Positions 5,376 to 15,742 of a stretch of 20,052 nt of DNA are shown here, one piece after another (the first letter of the stretch is position 1; every line of letters starts with the position of its first letter). The notes under the pieces are model-generated. The model was given only the letters and a program-made list of their open reading frames with translations, was not told the origin of the DNA and did not search any database. The DNA is from Desulfocurvus sp. (lineage in GTDB: Bacteria > Desulfobacterota > Desulfovibrionia > Desulfovibrionales > Desulfovibrionaceae): assembly GCF_023230885.1 (NCBI RefSeq), contig NZ_JALNWM010000036.1:1-20052 (forward strand), in the 5' to 3' direction. A program made the translations under genes and the position numbers.

Positions 5376-6935
5376 CTACTCCCACTCGATGGTGCCGGGA
5401 GGCTTCGAGGAAATGTCGAAGACCACGCGGTTCACGCCCTTGACCTCGTTGATGATCCGGTTGGACATCCGGGCCAGGATCTCCGAGGGCAGCCGCGTCC
5501 AGTCGGCGGTCATGGCGTCCACGCTGTCGACGATGCGCAGGGCCACGACATGTTCGTACGTCCGGCCATCTCCCATAACCCCAACGGTTTTAAGAGGCAA
5601 GAGCACGGCGAACCCCTGCCAGACCTTGCGGTACCAGTCCGTGGCCCGCAGCTCGGCCTGCACGATGCGGTCGGCGCGGCGCAGGATGTCCAGCCGCTCG
5701 CGGGTGATCTCGCCCACGATGCGGATGGCCAGGCCCGGGCCGGGGAAGGGGTGGCGCCAGATGATCGAATCGGGCAGCCCCAGCTCGACGGCCACGCGGC
5801 GCACCTCGTCCTTGAACAGCTCGCGCAGCGGCTCCACCAGGGCCAGGCTCATGTGCTCGGGCAGGCCGCCCACGTTGTGGTGGCTCTTGATGACCGCGCT
5901 CGGCCCGCCCTTGAAGGAGATGGACTCGATGACGTCGGGATACAGGGTGCCCTGGGCCAGGTACTTCACGTTGGGGATCCGGGCCGCCTCGCGGTCGAAT
6001 ATCTCGATGAAGGTGTGGCCGATGATCTTGCGCTTGCGCTCGGGGTCCTGGACGCCTTCGAGCCTGTCCAGGAACTCGTCCTGGGCCTGGACCCAGACCA
6101 GGTTGAGGTCGAAGTGCTCCTTGAGGTAGCCCACGACCTCCTCGCCCTCGTTCATGCGCAGCAGGCCGTTGTCCACGAAGATGCAGGTCAGGCGCTTGCC
6201 GATGGCCTTGTGCAGCAGCAGGGCGACCACGGTGGAATCGATGCCGCCCGACAGGCCGCAGACCACATGCTCGTCCTCGCCGATGCGCTCGCGCAGCTCG
6301 GCCACGTTGGATTCCACGAACGAGCTCATGGTCCAGCCCGGGGTCAGCCCGGCGACCTTGAACAGGAAGTTGGACAGGATCAGGCTGCCGTCGTCGGTGT
6401 GCACCACCTCGGGGTGGAACTGGAGGCAGTAGATGCGCCGGGCGGGGTCGGCCATGGCCGCCACGGGCACGTTGCCCGTGCTGGCCAGCACGGAGAAGCC
6501 CGGGGGCACGGCCTCCACATGGTCGCCGTGGGACATCCACACATGGTGCACGTCCTTCCCGGCCAGGCCGTCCCACAGCGGGCACTCGCCGGGGGCGGCG
6601 ATGCTCAGCTCGGCGCGGCCGTACTCGCGCTCCTGGCTGGCGGTGATGCGCCCGCCCAGCTCATGGGCCAAAAGCTGCATCCCGTAGCAGATGCCCAGCA
6701 CGGGCAGGCCCAGTTCCAGCACGCCCTGCTGGAGCTGGGGCGAGTCCTCGCCGGTGACGCTGGCCGGGCCGCCCGACAGGATGATGGCCTGGGGCTTGCG
6801 CGAGGCGATTTCCTCGATGGACGCCTCGCAGGTCAGGATTTCGGAGTACACCCCCGCCTCGCGCACGCGCCGGGCGATGAGCTGGGTGTACTGGGACCCG
6901 TAGTCGAGGATGACGACCTTGTCGGGGTGCTGCAT
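5376..6935 (-). CDS. guaA: GMP synthase (glutamine-hydrolysing)
   Basis: GuaA converts XMP, glutamine and ATP to GMP. The 519-residue protein has the standard order of domains. The N-terminal class I glutamine amidotransferase carries the catalytic triad: Cys83 in GICYGMQ, and His174 and Glu176 in FHPEV. The ATP-pyrophosphatase domain has the P-loop SGGIDS at 229-234. The C-terminal dimerisation/XMP-binding domain contains RHPFPGPGLAIRI and ends in the family-typical KPPGTIEWE. The ATG at 6935 has GGAG eight bases upstream. It lies 24 bases downstream of guaB, the next step of the same pathway. Length is normal and nothing is missing. Confidence 0.98.
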   Translation of the reverse strand: MQHPDKVVILDYGSQYTQLIARRVREAGVYSEILTCEASIEEIASRKPQAIILSGGPASVTGEDSPQLQQGVLELGLPVLGICYGMQLLAHELGGRITASQEREYGRAELSIAAPGECPLWDGLAGKDVHHVWMSHGDHVEAVPPGFSVLASTGNVPVAAMADPARRIYCLQFHPEVVHTDDGSLILSNFLFKVAGLTPGWTMSSFVESNVAELRERIGEDEHVVCGLSGGIDSTVVALLLHKAIGKRLTCIFVDNGLLRMNEGEEVVGYLKEHFDLNLVWVQAQDEFLDRLEGVQDPERKRKIIGHTFIEIFDREAARIPNVKYLAQGTLYPDVIESISFKGGPSAVIKSHHNVGGLPEHMSLALVEPLRELFKDEVRRVAVELGLPDSIIWRHPFPGPGLAIRIVGEITRERLDILRRADRIVQAELRATDWYRKVWQGFAVLLPLKTVGVMGDGRTYEHVVALRIVDSVDAMTADWTRLPSEILARMSNRIINEVKGVNRVVFDISSKPPGTIEWE

Positions 6936-6959
6936 GTCTGTGGCTCCGCTGTCTGCGGG

Positions 6960-8474
<1,515 letters not shown>

Positions 8475-8525
8475 GGGCGTCTTCTCCATCCGGCGCGGGG
8501 CCGGGCTTTCTGGTTGGGGACGGGC

Positions 8526-9225
<700 letters not shown>

Positions 9226-9233
<8 letters not shown>

Positions 9234-10014
9234 GGGCGGCCCCCCGTCCGAGATAGGCCTCGATGACCCGCTCGTCGCCCCGGACCTCCTCGGGGCTGCC
9301 GTCGGCGATCTTCATGCCGTGGTCGAGCACCACCAGCCGGTTGCAGATCTTCATGACCAGTTTCATGTCGTGCTCGATGAGCACCACGGTGACGCCCTCG
9401 GCCAGGATGGCGTGGATCAGGTCCACGAGCATGCGCGTCTCCTGGGGGTTCATGCCCGCGGCGGGCTCGTCGAGCATGATCAGGCGCGGCCCGGTGGCCA
9501 GGGCGCGGGCGATCTCCAGGCGGCGCTGGTTGCCGTAGGACAGGGCGCTGGCCCGGGCCAGGGCCTGGGCCCCCAGGCCCACGAAGTCCAGCCAACGCAT
9601 GGAGCGCTCGATGATCTCGGCCTCCTCCCGGCGCTGGGCGCGGCTGCGCAGCACGGCCCCGAAGAAGTTGGACCGGCTGCGGCAATGGCAGCCGATGCGC
9701 ACGTTGTCGAGCACCGTCAGCTCGGAGAAAAGCCGGATGTTCTGGAAGGTCCGGGCGATGCCCAGGGCCGTGACCCGCTCGGGCTTGAAGCCGTTGGTCA
9801 CCGTGGGTGCGCCGGGCTCGGCCTCGAAGACCACCCGGCCCTCGGTGGGCGAATAGACCCCGGCGATGCAGTTGAACATGGTGGTCTTGCCCGCGCCGTT
9901 GGGGCCGATGAGGCCCATGATCTCGCCCCGGCGGACCTCGAACTCCACGTCGTTCAGGGCCATGAGGCCGCCAAAGCGCTTGGTCACGCCGTCGATCTTA
10001 AGAATGGGTTTCAC
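9226..10014 (-). CDS. livG: Branched-chain amino-acid ABC transporter ATP-binding protein LivG
   Basis: This is the second ATPase of the importer, 262 residues. Walker A is GPNGAGKT (37-44), the signature is LSYGNQRRLE (158-167), Walker B is LIMLDEP (178-184), and the H-loop His is in LIEHDMK. The LivG-specific GIARTFQNIRLFSELTVLDN and PAAGMNPQET stretches are present. The start is GTG (10014), with GGAG upstream and the normal family N-terminus (MKPILKIDGVTKRFGG). The gene overlaps the end of livM by 17 bases and the start of livF by eight. The tight overlaps imply coordinated production. Confidence 0.96.
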
Positions 10015-11041
10015 GGCGCTCTCCGTAGGTCTTTTCGATGCGCTCGGCCAGGGCCGCCAGAAGCGGGTTGCCCCTGGCCGTGGCCGCGATGGCCGGGAAG
10101 AATCCGGCGGGCTTGAAGCGCATGATGAGGACCATGATCAGCCCGTAGAACAGGAAGCGCACCTCGGGCGGCAGCCCGGCGACGAAGAGCGCCTCGCGCA
10201 GCACCTCGCCCAGGCAGACCATGATCACCGCGCCGATGAGCGCGCCGTGGATGTTGCCCAGGCCCCCGAGCACCACCATGCACAAGACCAGGAACGATTC
10301 CCAGAACTTGAACATGTCCGGCGAGAGGAAAAGCTGCCAGCGGGCGAAAAAGGCCCCGCCCACGGCGCCGATGCCCGCCGAGATGGCGAAGGCGATGACC
10401 TTGTAGGTCAGGATGTCCACCCCGCAGCTGGCCGCGGCCAGGGGATCCTCGCGGATGGCGAACCAGGCCCGGCCCAGGCGCGAATCCTCCACCCGGCGCA
10501 GGACGAAGTAGACCGCCAGCACCATGAACAGCGCAAGGTAGAAATAGGGCGCCTCGCCCACGAACTCCCAGAACCAGTCGGGGTGCAGGAATTCCAGGTT
10601 CACGTTCACCGGGTCGATGCCCGGAAGGCCCAGGGGCCCGCGCGTGAGCCAGATCTCGTTGGTCAGGAACAGCACCACCAGCTCCGAGAAGCCGAAGGTG
10701 ACGATGGCGAAATAGTCGCCGGTCAGCCGCAGGGTCGGCGCGCCGAGCAGCACGCCCCACAGGGCCCCGTTCAGTGCCGCCAGGGGCACGATGAGCCAGA
10801 AGCTCACGCCGTAGTGCACGGTGAGCAGGCCCGCCGTGTAGGCCCCGATGCCGTAGAAGCCGACAAAGCCCAGGTCGAGCAGGCCGCAGAATCCGGGCAC
10901 GATGTTCAGGCCCATGGCCAGGACCATGTAGATCATGACCAGGATCACCACATGCAGCAGGTACTCGTTGGCGAAGGGCAGCAGCGGGTAGGCCAGCAGC
11001 CCCAGGGCCAGGACGGCGAGAAGCGGTTTGATCTTGCCCAT
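9998..11041 (-). CDS. livM: Branched-chain amino-acid ABC transporter permease LivM
   Basis: This integral membrane permease has 347 residues and eight or more hydrophobic segments. LivM features include AMGLNIVPGFCGLLDLGFVGFYGIGAYTAGLL near residues 42-73, the LRLTGDYFAIVTFGFSELV loop and the cytoplasmic coupling region RLGRAWFAIREDPLAAASCG. GGLGNIHGALIGA lies near the C-terminus. A short polar tail (residues about 330-347) follows the last helix and is encoded partly in the livG overlap. The ATG at 11041 is nine bases after the livH stop. It should form the membrane channel with LivH. Confidence 0.96.
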   Translation of the reverse strand: MGKIKPLLAVLALGLLAYPLLPFANEYLLHVVILVMIYMVLAMGLNIVPGFCGLLDLGFVGFYGIGAYTAGLLTVHYGVSFWLIVPLAALNGALWGVLLGAPTLRLTGDYFAIVTFGFSELVVLFLTNEIWLTRGPLGLPGIDPVNVNLEFLHPDWFWEFVGEAPYFYLALFMVLAVYFVLRRVEDSRLGRAWFAIREDPLAAASCGVDILTYKVIAFAISAGIGAVGGAFFARWQLFLSPDMFKFWESFLVLCMVVLGGLGNIHGALIGAVIMVCLGEVLREALFVAGLPPEVRFLFYGLIMVLIMRFKPAGFFPAIAATARGNPLLAALAERIEKTYGERRETHS

Positions 11042-11050
11042 GTCCGTCTC

Positions 11051-11947
11051 CTAGGCCTTGTCGATGACGGCCTTGCCCAGCAGGCCCGAGGGTCGGAAGA
11101 TGATCACCGCGATCATCACCGCATAGGCCACGCCGTCGCGGTACAGCGAGGAGACGTAGCCCGCGCCCAGGGCCTCGGCCACACCGAGCACGATGCCCCC
11201 GAGCATGGCCCCGGGCACCGAGCCGATGCCGCCCAGCACCGCCGCGGCGAAGGCCTTGACCCCCGCCACATAGCCCATGGTCGGGTACAGCGAGTTGTAG
11301 TAGACCGAGACCAGGATGCCCGCCACCGCGCCCATGGCCGAACCCAGGGCGAAGGTAAAGGCGATGACGAAGTTCACATTGATGCCCATGAGCGCCGCGG
11401 CGGTCTTGTTCTGGGCCAGGGCGCGCATGGCCGTGCCGATGCGCGTGCGGGTGATGATGAACATGAGCCCGAGCATCATGGCCGTGGTCACGGCGAAGAT
11501 GAACAGTTGCAGCCAGGTCAGGTAGACCCCGGAGAAGCTCAGGGCCGTCTCGTTCAGGTAGGCGGGCACGGCGCTCTGCACGAAGGGCAGCGGGCGGCTG
11601 CCCCAGATGACCATGGCCAGGTTCTGCAGGAAGATGGACATGCCGATGGCCGTGATCAGCGCCGCCAGGCGCGGGGCCTTGCGCAGGGGCTTGTAGGCCA
11701 CCAGGTCGAGGAACATGCCGATCAGGGCGCAGCAGCCCATGGCCGCCACAATGGCCAGGTAGAAGGGCATGCCCACGGCGGTGATGAACGTCACGCACAG
11801 GAAGGCGCCGAACATGTAGACCTCGCCGTGGGCGAAGTTGATCAGCTCGATGACGCCGTAGACCATAGTGTAGCCCACGGCGATGAGCGCGTAGATCACG
11901 CCGAGCGTCAGGCCGTTTACCAGTTGCGGGAGAAGCTGTTCGAGCAA
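11051..11947 (-). CDS. livH: Branched-chain amino-acid ABC transporter permease LivH
   Basis: This 298-residue membrane permease pairs with LivM. The N-terminus MLEQLLPQLVNGLTLGVIYALIAVGYTMVYGVIELINFAHGEVYM is highly typical of LivH. The TRIGTAMRALAQNKTAAALMGIN coupling loop and the GGIGSVPGAMLGG segment are also typical. The start must be TTG (11947): a TGA lies two codons upstream in frame, the family's N-terminal residues begin exactly here, and GGGGAG is seven bases upstream. The weak start codon and the upstream stem-loops may keep permease levels below those of the binding protein. Confidence 0.95.
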   Translation of the reverse strand: MLEQLLPQLVNGLTLGVIYALIAVGYTMVYGVIELINFAHGEVYMFGAFLCVTFITAVGMPFYLAIVAAMGCCALIGMFLDLVAYKPLRKAPRLAALITAIGMSIFLQNLAMVIWGSRPLPFVQSAVPAYLNETALSFSGVYLTWLQLFIFAVTTAMMLGLMFIITRTRIGTAMRALAQNKTAAALMGINVNFVIAFTFALGSAMGAVAGILVSVYYNSLYPTMGYVAGVKAFAAAVLGGIGSVPGAMLGGIVLGVAEALGAGYVSSLYRDGVAYAVMIAVIIFRPSGLLGKAVIDKA

Positions 11948-11966
11948 GGGTCACTCCCCGGAGTCG

Positions 11967-12001
11967 CCGGGCGCCGCGGGGTCGGGAGGGGCGGCGCCCG
12001 G
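11967..12001 (-). other. 11-bp GC stem-loop upstream of livH
   Basis: CCGGGCGCCGC (11967-11977) pairs perfectly with GCGGCGCCCGG (11991-12001) around a 13-base loop. On the transcript it lies after the livK terminator-like hairpin and about 20 bases before the livH start. It could protect the 5' end of a processed livH mRNA or modulate readthrough. Confidence 0.55.
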
Positions 12002-12031
12002 AAGGCTGGTGCGGTGCATGGTGAAAATGAA

Positions 12032-12063
12032 GAAACAGGCTGGAACCGGGCCCAGCCTGTTTC
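12032..12063 (-). terminator. Intrinsic terminator or attenuator after livK
   Basis: A 12-bp stem (12032-12043 with 12052-12063, core AAACAGGCTGG/CCAGCCTGTTT) has an eight-base loop. On the minus strand it is followed by a T-rich run (TTCATTTTC). It begins 25 bases past the livK stop. Partial termination here would give more binding protein than permease and ATPase, a common arrangement for ABC importers. Confidence 0.75.
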
Positions 12064-12088
12064 ATGATCACTTCCTACGGGATCGCGG

Positions 12089-13237
12089 CTACTTGAGCTG
12101 CTGGGCGGGGACCATCTCCCCGTTCTTGACCACCTTCACGAAGGCGGGCTTCTGGGCGTCGCCGTGCTCGTCGAAGTAGGTCAGCCCGGACACGCCGTGG
12201 TAGCCCTTCTCGGGGGTGTTCATCCCCGCCAGGTACTCGCGGATCTTGGCGCGGTCGGCCCCGGCCTTTTCGATGGCCTGGAGCAGGATGCCTGCGGCGT
12301 CATAAGCGTTGGCGCTCATGTAGTCAACATCGCGATTGTAGCGGGCCTTGAAGTCCGCCAGGAACTTCTGGGCCTCGGGGCCGGCCTCGGAGGCCAGGAA
12401 GGGCGTGGTGATGTAGGTGCCCTCGGAGGCGTCGCCAGCCAGCTTGATGTAGTCCATGTTGTCGAAGCCGTCGGCGCCGAACTTGAGCACGTCCAGGCCG
12501 ATCTTCTTGGCCTGGGAGGCGATGAGGGCGCCCTCGTTGTAGTAGCCGGACAGGAAGATGCCGTCGGGGGCGGAGGCCTTGAGCTTGGTCAGCTGCGGGG
12601 TGAAGTCGGGGGTGCCCTTCACATAGGCTTCCTCGCCCACCACATCCAGGCCCAGGCGCTTGGCCTCGCCCACGAAGGCGTCCTTCAGGCCGATGCCGTA
12701 GTCGTTGTTCTCGTAGAACACGGCGACCTTGGCCACACCCAGGACCTCCTTGGCGTAGCGGGCCAGGAACTTGCCCTGGAAATCGTCGCGGTACACGTCG
12801 CGGAAGGACCAGACCAGACCCTTGCGGTCCTTGTTCTGGTCGGAGATGGCGACGTTGGTGGCGGTGGGGGTGATGGCGGGGACGCCGGCGCGCAGGTAGG
12901 TCGGCAGGGCGGCCAGGTGGGCCGAGGAGCACAGGTGGCCCACGACGCCGACGATTTCCTCGTCACGCGCGATCTTGGCCGCAACGGTGTTGGACTCCTT
13001 GGGGTCGCACAGCGAGTCCATCCAGAGCACCTCGACCTGGGCGCCGCCAACGCCGCCAGCGGCGTTGATCTCCTCCACCTTCAGCGTCACGCCGGCCTTG
13101 ACGTTGTCGCCATAGGCCGCCGCCGGGCCCGAGAAGGCCGACGCGCAGGCGATCTTGACGGTTTTCGCATGGGCGGGAACGCTCATCAGGGCGACCACGC
13201 AGGCCAGCAGGACAGCCTTGCACCATCCAAATTTCAT
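12089..13237 (-). CDS. livK: Branched-chain amino-acid ABC transporter substrate-binding protein (LivJ/LivK family)
   Basis: This 382-residue periplasmic binding protein captures branched-chain amino acids for the LivHMGF importer. A Sec signal peptide (MKFGWCKAVLLACVVALMSVPAHA) ends at AHA, residue 24. The mature protein starts KTVKIACASAFSGPAAAYG. DSLCDPKE (Cys77) and GHLCSSAH (Cys103) match the disulphide-bonded loop and ligand-binding serines of the LivJ/LivK family. TPTATN and YGIGLKDAF follow. GGAGG lies upstream of the ATG at 13237, which I prefer over longer in-frame starts because it gives a clean signal peptide. It is the first liv gene. True ligand preference cannot be read from the sequence. 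Confidence 0.95.
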   Translation of the reverse strand: MKFGWCKAVLLACVVALMSVPAHAKTVKIACASAFSGPAAAYGDNVKAGVTLKVEEINAAGGVGGAQVEVLWMDSLCDPKESNTVAAKIARDEEIVGVVGHLCSSAHLAALPTYLRAGVPAITPTATNVAISDQNKDRKGLVWSFRDVYRDDFQGKFLARYAKEVLGVAKVAVFYENNDYGIGLKDAFVGEAKRLGLDVVGEEAYVKGTPDFTPQLTKLKASAPDGIFLSGYYNEGALIASQAKKIGLDVLKFGADGFDNMDYIKLAGDASEGTYITTPFLASEAGPEAQKFLADFKARYNRDVDYMSANAYDAAGILLQAIEKAGADRAKIREYLAGMNTPEKGYHGVSGLTYFDEHGDAQKPAFVKVVKNGEMVPAQQLK

Positions 13238-13415
13238 GGGAACCTCCACAGATAAAGTTTGGCGGGCGGGCGGAGTGCCGACGCCCCTTGCCAGGCTTCC
13301 CGGGGTGCTTTGCGGGGGGAGGAGCGCCGCCGGAAAGCTTTGCAATCGCAATGCAGACAAGTGCCACGAACCCAGCGCGCCTGTCAAATCGTTTACCCGC
13401 CAAAACCCATGTGCG
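13238..13415 (-). promoter_or_regulatory. livK upstream region, promoter likely but not clearly defined
   Basis: About 180 bases between the TPR-gene hairpin and livK contain no gene. A perfect -35-like TTGACA reads on the minus strand at 13382-13387, but no good -10 lies 16-18 bases downstream. A TTGC/GCAA inverted repeat lies near 13340-13350. A liv promoter is expected here because a strong hairpin separates liv from the ccm block. Its exact position is unresolved. Confidence 0.35.
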
Positions 13416-13461
13416 GCGCCCCGGCGCGCCCCGGCCGCGAGGCGGGGGCGCGCCGGGGCGC
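13416..13461 (-). terminator. 17-bp GC-only stem-loop after the TPR gene
   Basis: GCGCCCCGGCGCGCCCC (13416-13432) pairs perfectly with 13445-13461 around a 12-base loop. It starts 35 bases past the stop of the TPR gene. On the minus strand it is followed by CGCACATGGGTTTT, so any T-tract is displaced. It most likely ends or protects the ccm transcript. Confidence 0.6.
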
Positions 13462-13496
13462 GGGGGGGCCGGGACGGCCGGGGGGCCGCCCCGGGG

Positions 13497-14129
13497 CTAC
13501 TTCAGCCCCGCGAGCTCGTCGCGGGCCTGCTGGCGGGTCTGCTCGTCCACGTCGGGCGAATCGGCCACGGCCTGGAAGAACTCCCGGGCCTTGGCCGCGT
13601 CCTTCAGGAAATGGCCGTACAACACGCCCAGGTTGTAGCGGGCCATGACGTTTTGCGGCGCGAGGTCCAGGATGGTCTCGAACTTGTCGGCGGACTCGCG
13701 GTACTTCTCGCGGTTGAAGTCGCAGATGCCCAGCATGCTCAGCACCTCGACGTTGCCCGGGGCCACGGCCAGGGCGCGCTCAAGCAGCTGCGTCGCGCGC
13801 TCCCACTGGCCCATGCGCATGAACTGCTCGCCCAGGATGGCCAGGGTGTCCACGTCGTTGGGGTTTTCCTGCAGGCGCTGCATGAGCGAGGCGATCATCT
13901 TCATGCCCGCCTCGTCGCCCTGCTGTTCGTGGTCGTGGTCGTCGGCCTGGGCCGAGCGGGCCTGACGCGGGGCCTGCACCAGGGAGGGGTTGTCCACGCG
14001 GTAGGCGAAGGACCACAGGAACATGACCACCAGCCCGGCGGCCACGAAGCCCACCACCAGCTTCACCCCCCCGGAGACGCCGCCCCCGGGCCGTGCGCCG
14101 TCTGCGGCGCCTTTCTTCCTATTGGCCAT
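13497..14129 (-). CDS. Membrane-anchored TPR protein of the ccm cluster (CcmI-like role inferred)
   Basis: The 210-residue protein has one transmembrane helix (about 22-43), then a linker with an acidic His-containing patch (DDHDHE at 63-68). Three tetratricopeptide-like units follow from about residue 85: VDTLAILGEQFMRMGQWERA, VEVLSMLGICDFNREKYRES and VMARYNLGVLYGHFLKDAAK. TPRs would face the periplasm if the basic N-terminus stays inside. Its ATG (14129) overlaps the end of the ccmD-like gene by 11 bases and has GGAG ten bases upstream. TPR proteins next to ccm genes (CcmI/CcmH C-terminal domain) hold apocytochrome for haem ligation. A similar job here is inference from context, because the sequence itself does not identify CcmI. 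Confidence 0.82.
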   Translation of the reverse strand: MANRKKGAADGARPGGGVSGGVKLVVGFVAAGLVVMFLWSFAYRVDNPSLVQAPRQARSAQADDHDHEQQGDEAGMKMIASLMQRLQENPNDVDTLAILGEQFMRMGQWERATQLLERALAVAPGNVEVLSMLGICDFNREKYRESADKFETILDLAPQNVMARYNLGVLYGHFLKDAAKAREFFQAVADSPDVDEQTRQQARDELAGLK

Positions 14130-14259
14130 CGCGAAGCCGCTCCATTTGCACGATGCGTGTTTCCAGGCGCCGCTGCCGGGCGCCAAGCAGCAGCAGATAG
14201 CCGCCGATGCCGAGCCACACGGCCACGTTGGCCGCGAGCAGATAGGTTTGCTGATCCAT
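14119..14259 (-). CDS. ccmD: CcmD-like small membrane protein
   Basis: The 46-residue product starts MDQQTYLLAANVAVWLGIGGYLLLLG, a single membrane helix. A basic helical tail follows (ARQRRLETRIVQMERLRDGQ). Size, topology and the tail match CcmD-family proteins, which bridge CcmC to the CcmAB ATPase so that haem-loaded CcmE is released. Two ATGs are possible (14265 and 14259). GGGGAG is nine bases from the second but only three from the first, so I choose 14259. The gene lies between ccmC and the TPR gene and overlaps the latter by 11 bases. Identification rests on topology and position more than on sequence. Confidence 0.8.
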   Translation of the reverse strand: MDQQTYLLAANVAVWLGIGGYLLLLGARQRRLETRIVQMERLRDGQ

Positions 14260-14309
14260 TGTCATACTCTCCCCGGGGCGCGCGGCCCCGCTGTCCGATG
14301 GCGGCAGGT

Positions 14310-14978
14310 TCAAAAGGCGTTTTGGCGGGCCAGGGCGTCCAGGGCCTCGGCGGCGCGCATCTGCCGGGCGCGCAGGCCGACCACGGCCAGCCACAGCAGC
14401 CCGAAGGCCCCCAGGCAGACGAACATGGCCGTGAGCATCTCCGGCTCCAGCCCGCCGCCCTGGCGGCCCAGCACCGAGGGATGGATGCTGCGCCACATGC
14501 GCGCGGAAAGGAACACCAGCGGCACGTCCACGAAGGCCACGATGCCCACCACGGCGCAGACCAGCCCCCGGCGCTCGCCGCCGATGCCCGAAGCCCGCAG
14601 CACGAGGTAGCCGCAATAGACGAACCACATGATCAGCGTGGTGGTCAGGCGCGGATCCCAGGTCCACCACACGCCCCAGGCCGCGCGGCCCCAGACCATG
14701 CCCAGCACCAGGGCCAACCCGGAGAACAGCACGCCCGCCTCGGCGGCGGCCCCGGCCCAGAAGTCGAACCCCGGCCCGCGCCGCACGAGGTAGCCCACCC
14801 CCGCGGCGAAGACCACGAAGAAGCTGATCAAGGCCCACCACGCCAGGGCGATGTGGAAATAAAAAATCTTCTGCACCGGGCCCATGGTCATCTCCACCGG
14901 CGCATGGACCCACACGAAATACTGTGCCGCGCACAGGGCCACGGCGGCGGCCACGGCCAGGGGGCCGGCCCAGTTCAT
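14310..14978 (-). CDS. ccmC: Cytochrome c biogenesis haem-handling protein CcmC
   Basis: CcmC presents haem to CcmE at the periplasmic face. The 222-residue protein has six membrane segments and the tryptophan-rich haem-handling motif WGVWWTWDPR (101-110). The two expected histidines are at His42 (FYFHIALAW) and His166 (RSIHPSVL). LTTTLIMWFVYCGYLVLR follows the motif as in the family. The ATG at 14978 gives MNWAGPL. A GTG four codons upstream (14990) has GAGG five bases before it and is a real alternative. An 89-base gap separates it from ccmB. Confidence 0.95.
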   Translation of the reverse strand: MNWAGPLAVAAAVALCAAQYFVWVHAPVEMTMGPVQKIFYFHIALAWWALISFFVVFAAGVGYLVRRGPGFDFWAGAAAEAGVLFSGLALVLGMVWGRAAWGVWWTWDPRLTTTLIMWFVYCGYLVLRASGIGGERRGLVCAVVGIVAFVDVPLVFLSARMWRSIHPSVLGRQGGGLEPEMLTAMFVCLGAFGLLWLAVVGLRARQMRAAEALDALARQNAF

Positions 14979-15067
14979 CTGCCTTGCCACGAGAACCTCG
15001 CTGCGGCGGACGGCCCGCTCCCGGCCCCTCCGCCCGTTTCGGAAAACCACACGCCGCGCGCCACGCC

Positions 15068-15742
15068 CTACTCCTCGCCGCCGTAAACGAAGGGGAACAG
15101 GATCAGCGCCGCGCCGGTGAACAGGGCGTCGAAGGCCCCGGCCAGCCCCAGCCAGCCCGCCACGTCGCCCTCCCCGCCCGCGAAGCAGGCCGCGAAGACC
15201 TTGATGCCCGCCAGCAAAAGCGGCACCAGCAGCGGAAACAGCAGCAGCGTGAGCAGCGACTCGCGCGCCGCCTGGCCCTGGGCCAGGGCCCCCAGCAGCG
15301 CCCCCAGCACCACCACGCCCCAGTCCGCCAGGGCCAGCCCCAGCAGCGCCTGGGCCGCCCCGCCCCGCACGCCCTGGCCCAGGAAGGCCACCGCCGCGGG
15401 AAAGAACACCGCCTGGGCGATGAGCAGCAGCGCCAGCCCGGCCAGGGCCTTGCCCAGCCACACGGCATGCACCGGCATGGGCGCCAGCACCAGCGCCAGC
15501 CGCGCCCCGCTGTGTTCCTCCAGGGAATACACCGTGTTGAACACAAGCACCATGGCGAACAGCGAGGCCAGCCAGAAGATGCCCGCCGCCGCCTGGGGCG
15601 GCACCAGCTCGCCGGGCGGGCGCGACAGGCTGAAGACGAAGATGAGCAAAAGCCCCAGCAGCACGGGCTGGGCCAGGCCCACCCCGCCGCCGAGCACCAG
15701 CCGCAGGTCCTTGCGGGCGATGACCAGGGCCGCGCGGATCAT
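15068..15742 (-). CDS. ccmB: Haem exporter/ABC permease CcmB
   Basis: The 224-residue protein has six hydrophobic segments and the CcmB N-terminus (MIRAALVIARKDLRLVLGGG). The conserved early region FNTVYSLEEHSGARLALVLAPM carries the CcmB-type SLEEHSG pattern. With CcmA it forms the ATPase-driven module needed to release haem-loaded CcmE from CcmC. GGGAGG precedes the ATG at 15742. The start overlaps the ccmA stop as ATGA. Composition is extremely Ala/Leu-rich, as elsewhere in this genome. Confidence 0.94.
   Translation of the reverse strand: MIRAALVIARKDLRLVLGGGVGLAQPVLLGLLLIFVFSLSRPPGELVPPQAAAGIFWLASLFAMVLVFNTVYSLEEHSGARLALVLAPMPVHAVWLGKALAGLALLLIAQAVFFPAAVAFLGQGVRGGAAQALLGLALADWGVVVLGALLGALAQGQAARESLLTLLLFPLLVPLLLAGIKVFAACFAGGEGDVAGWLGLAGAFDALFTGAALILFPFVYGGEE

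Noticed and set aside
8475..8489. Upstream ATG for guaB (five extra codons)
   Set aside because: There is no ribosome-binding site before it, whereas the extra codons themselves contain the GGAGAAG that serves the ATG at 8474.
9866..12067. A 733-residue plus-strand open frame
   Set aside because: It is antisense to livG, livM and livH. The product is a low-complexity His/Gln/Asp-rich string, which is typical of the opposite strand of GC-rich membrane-protein genes.
13351..13366. Sigma-54-like site upstream of livK (minus strand TGGCAC...TGCAT)
   Set aside because: The spacing between the GG and GC elements is one base short of the strict sigma-54 requirement.
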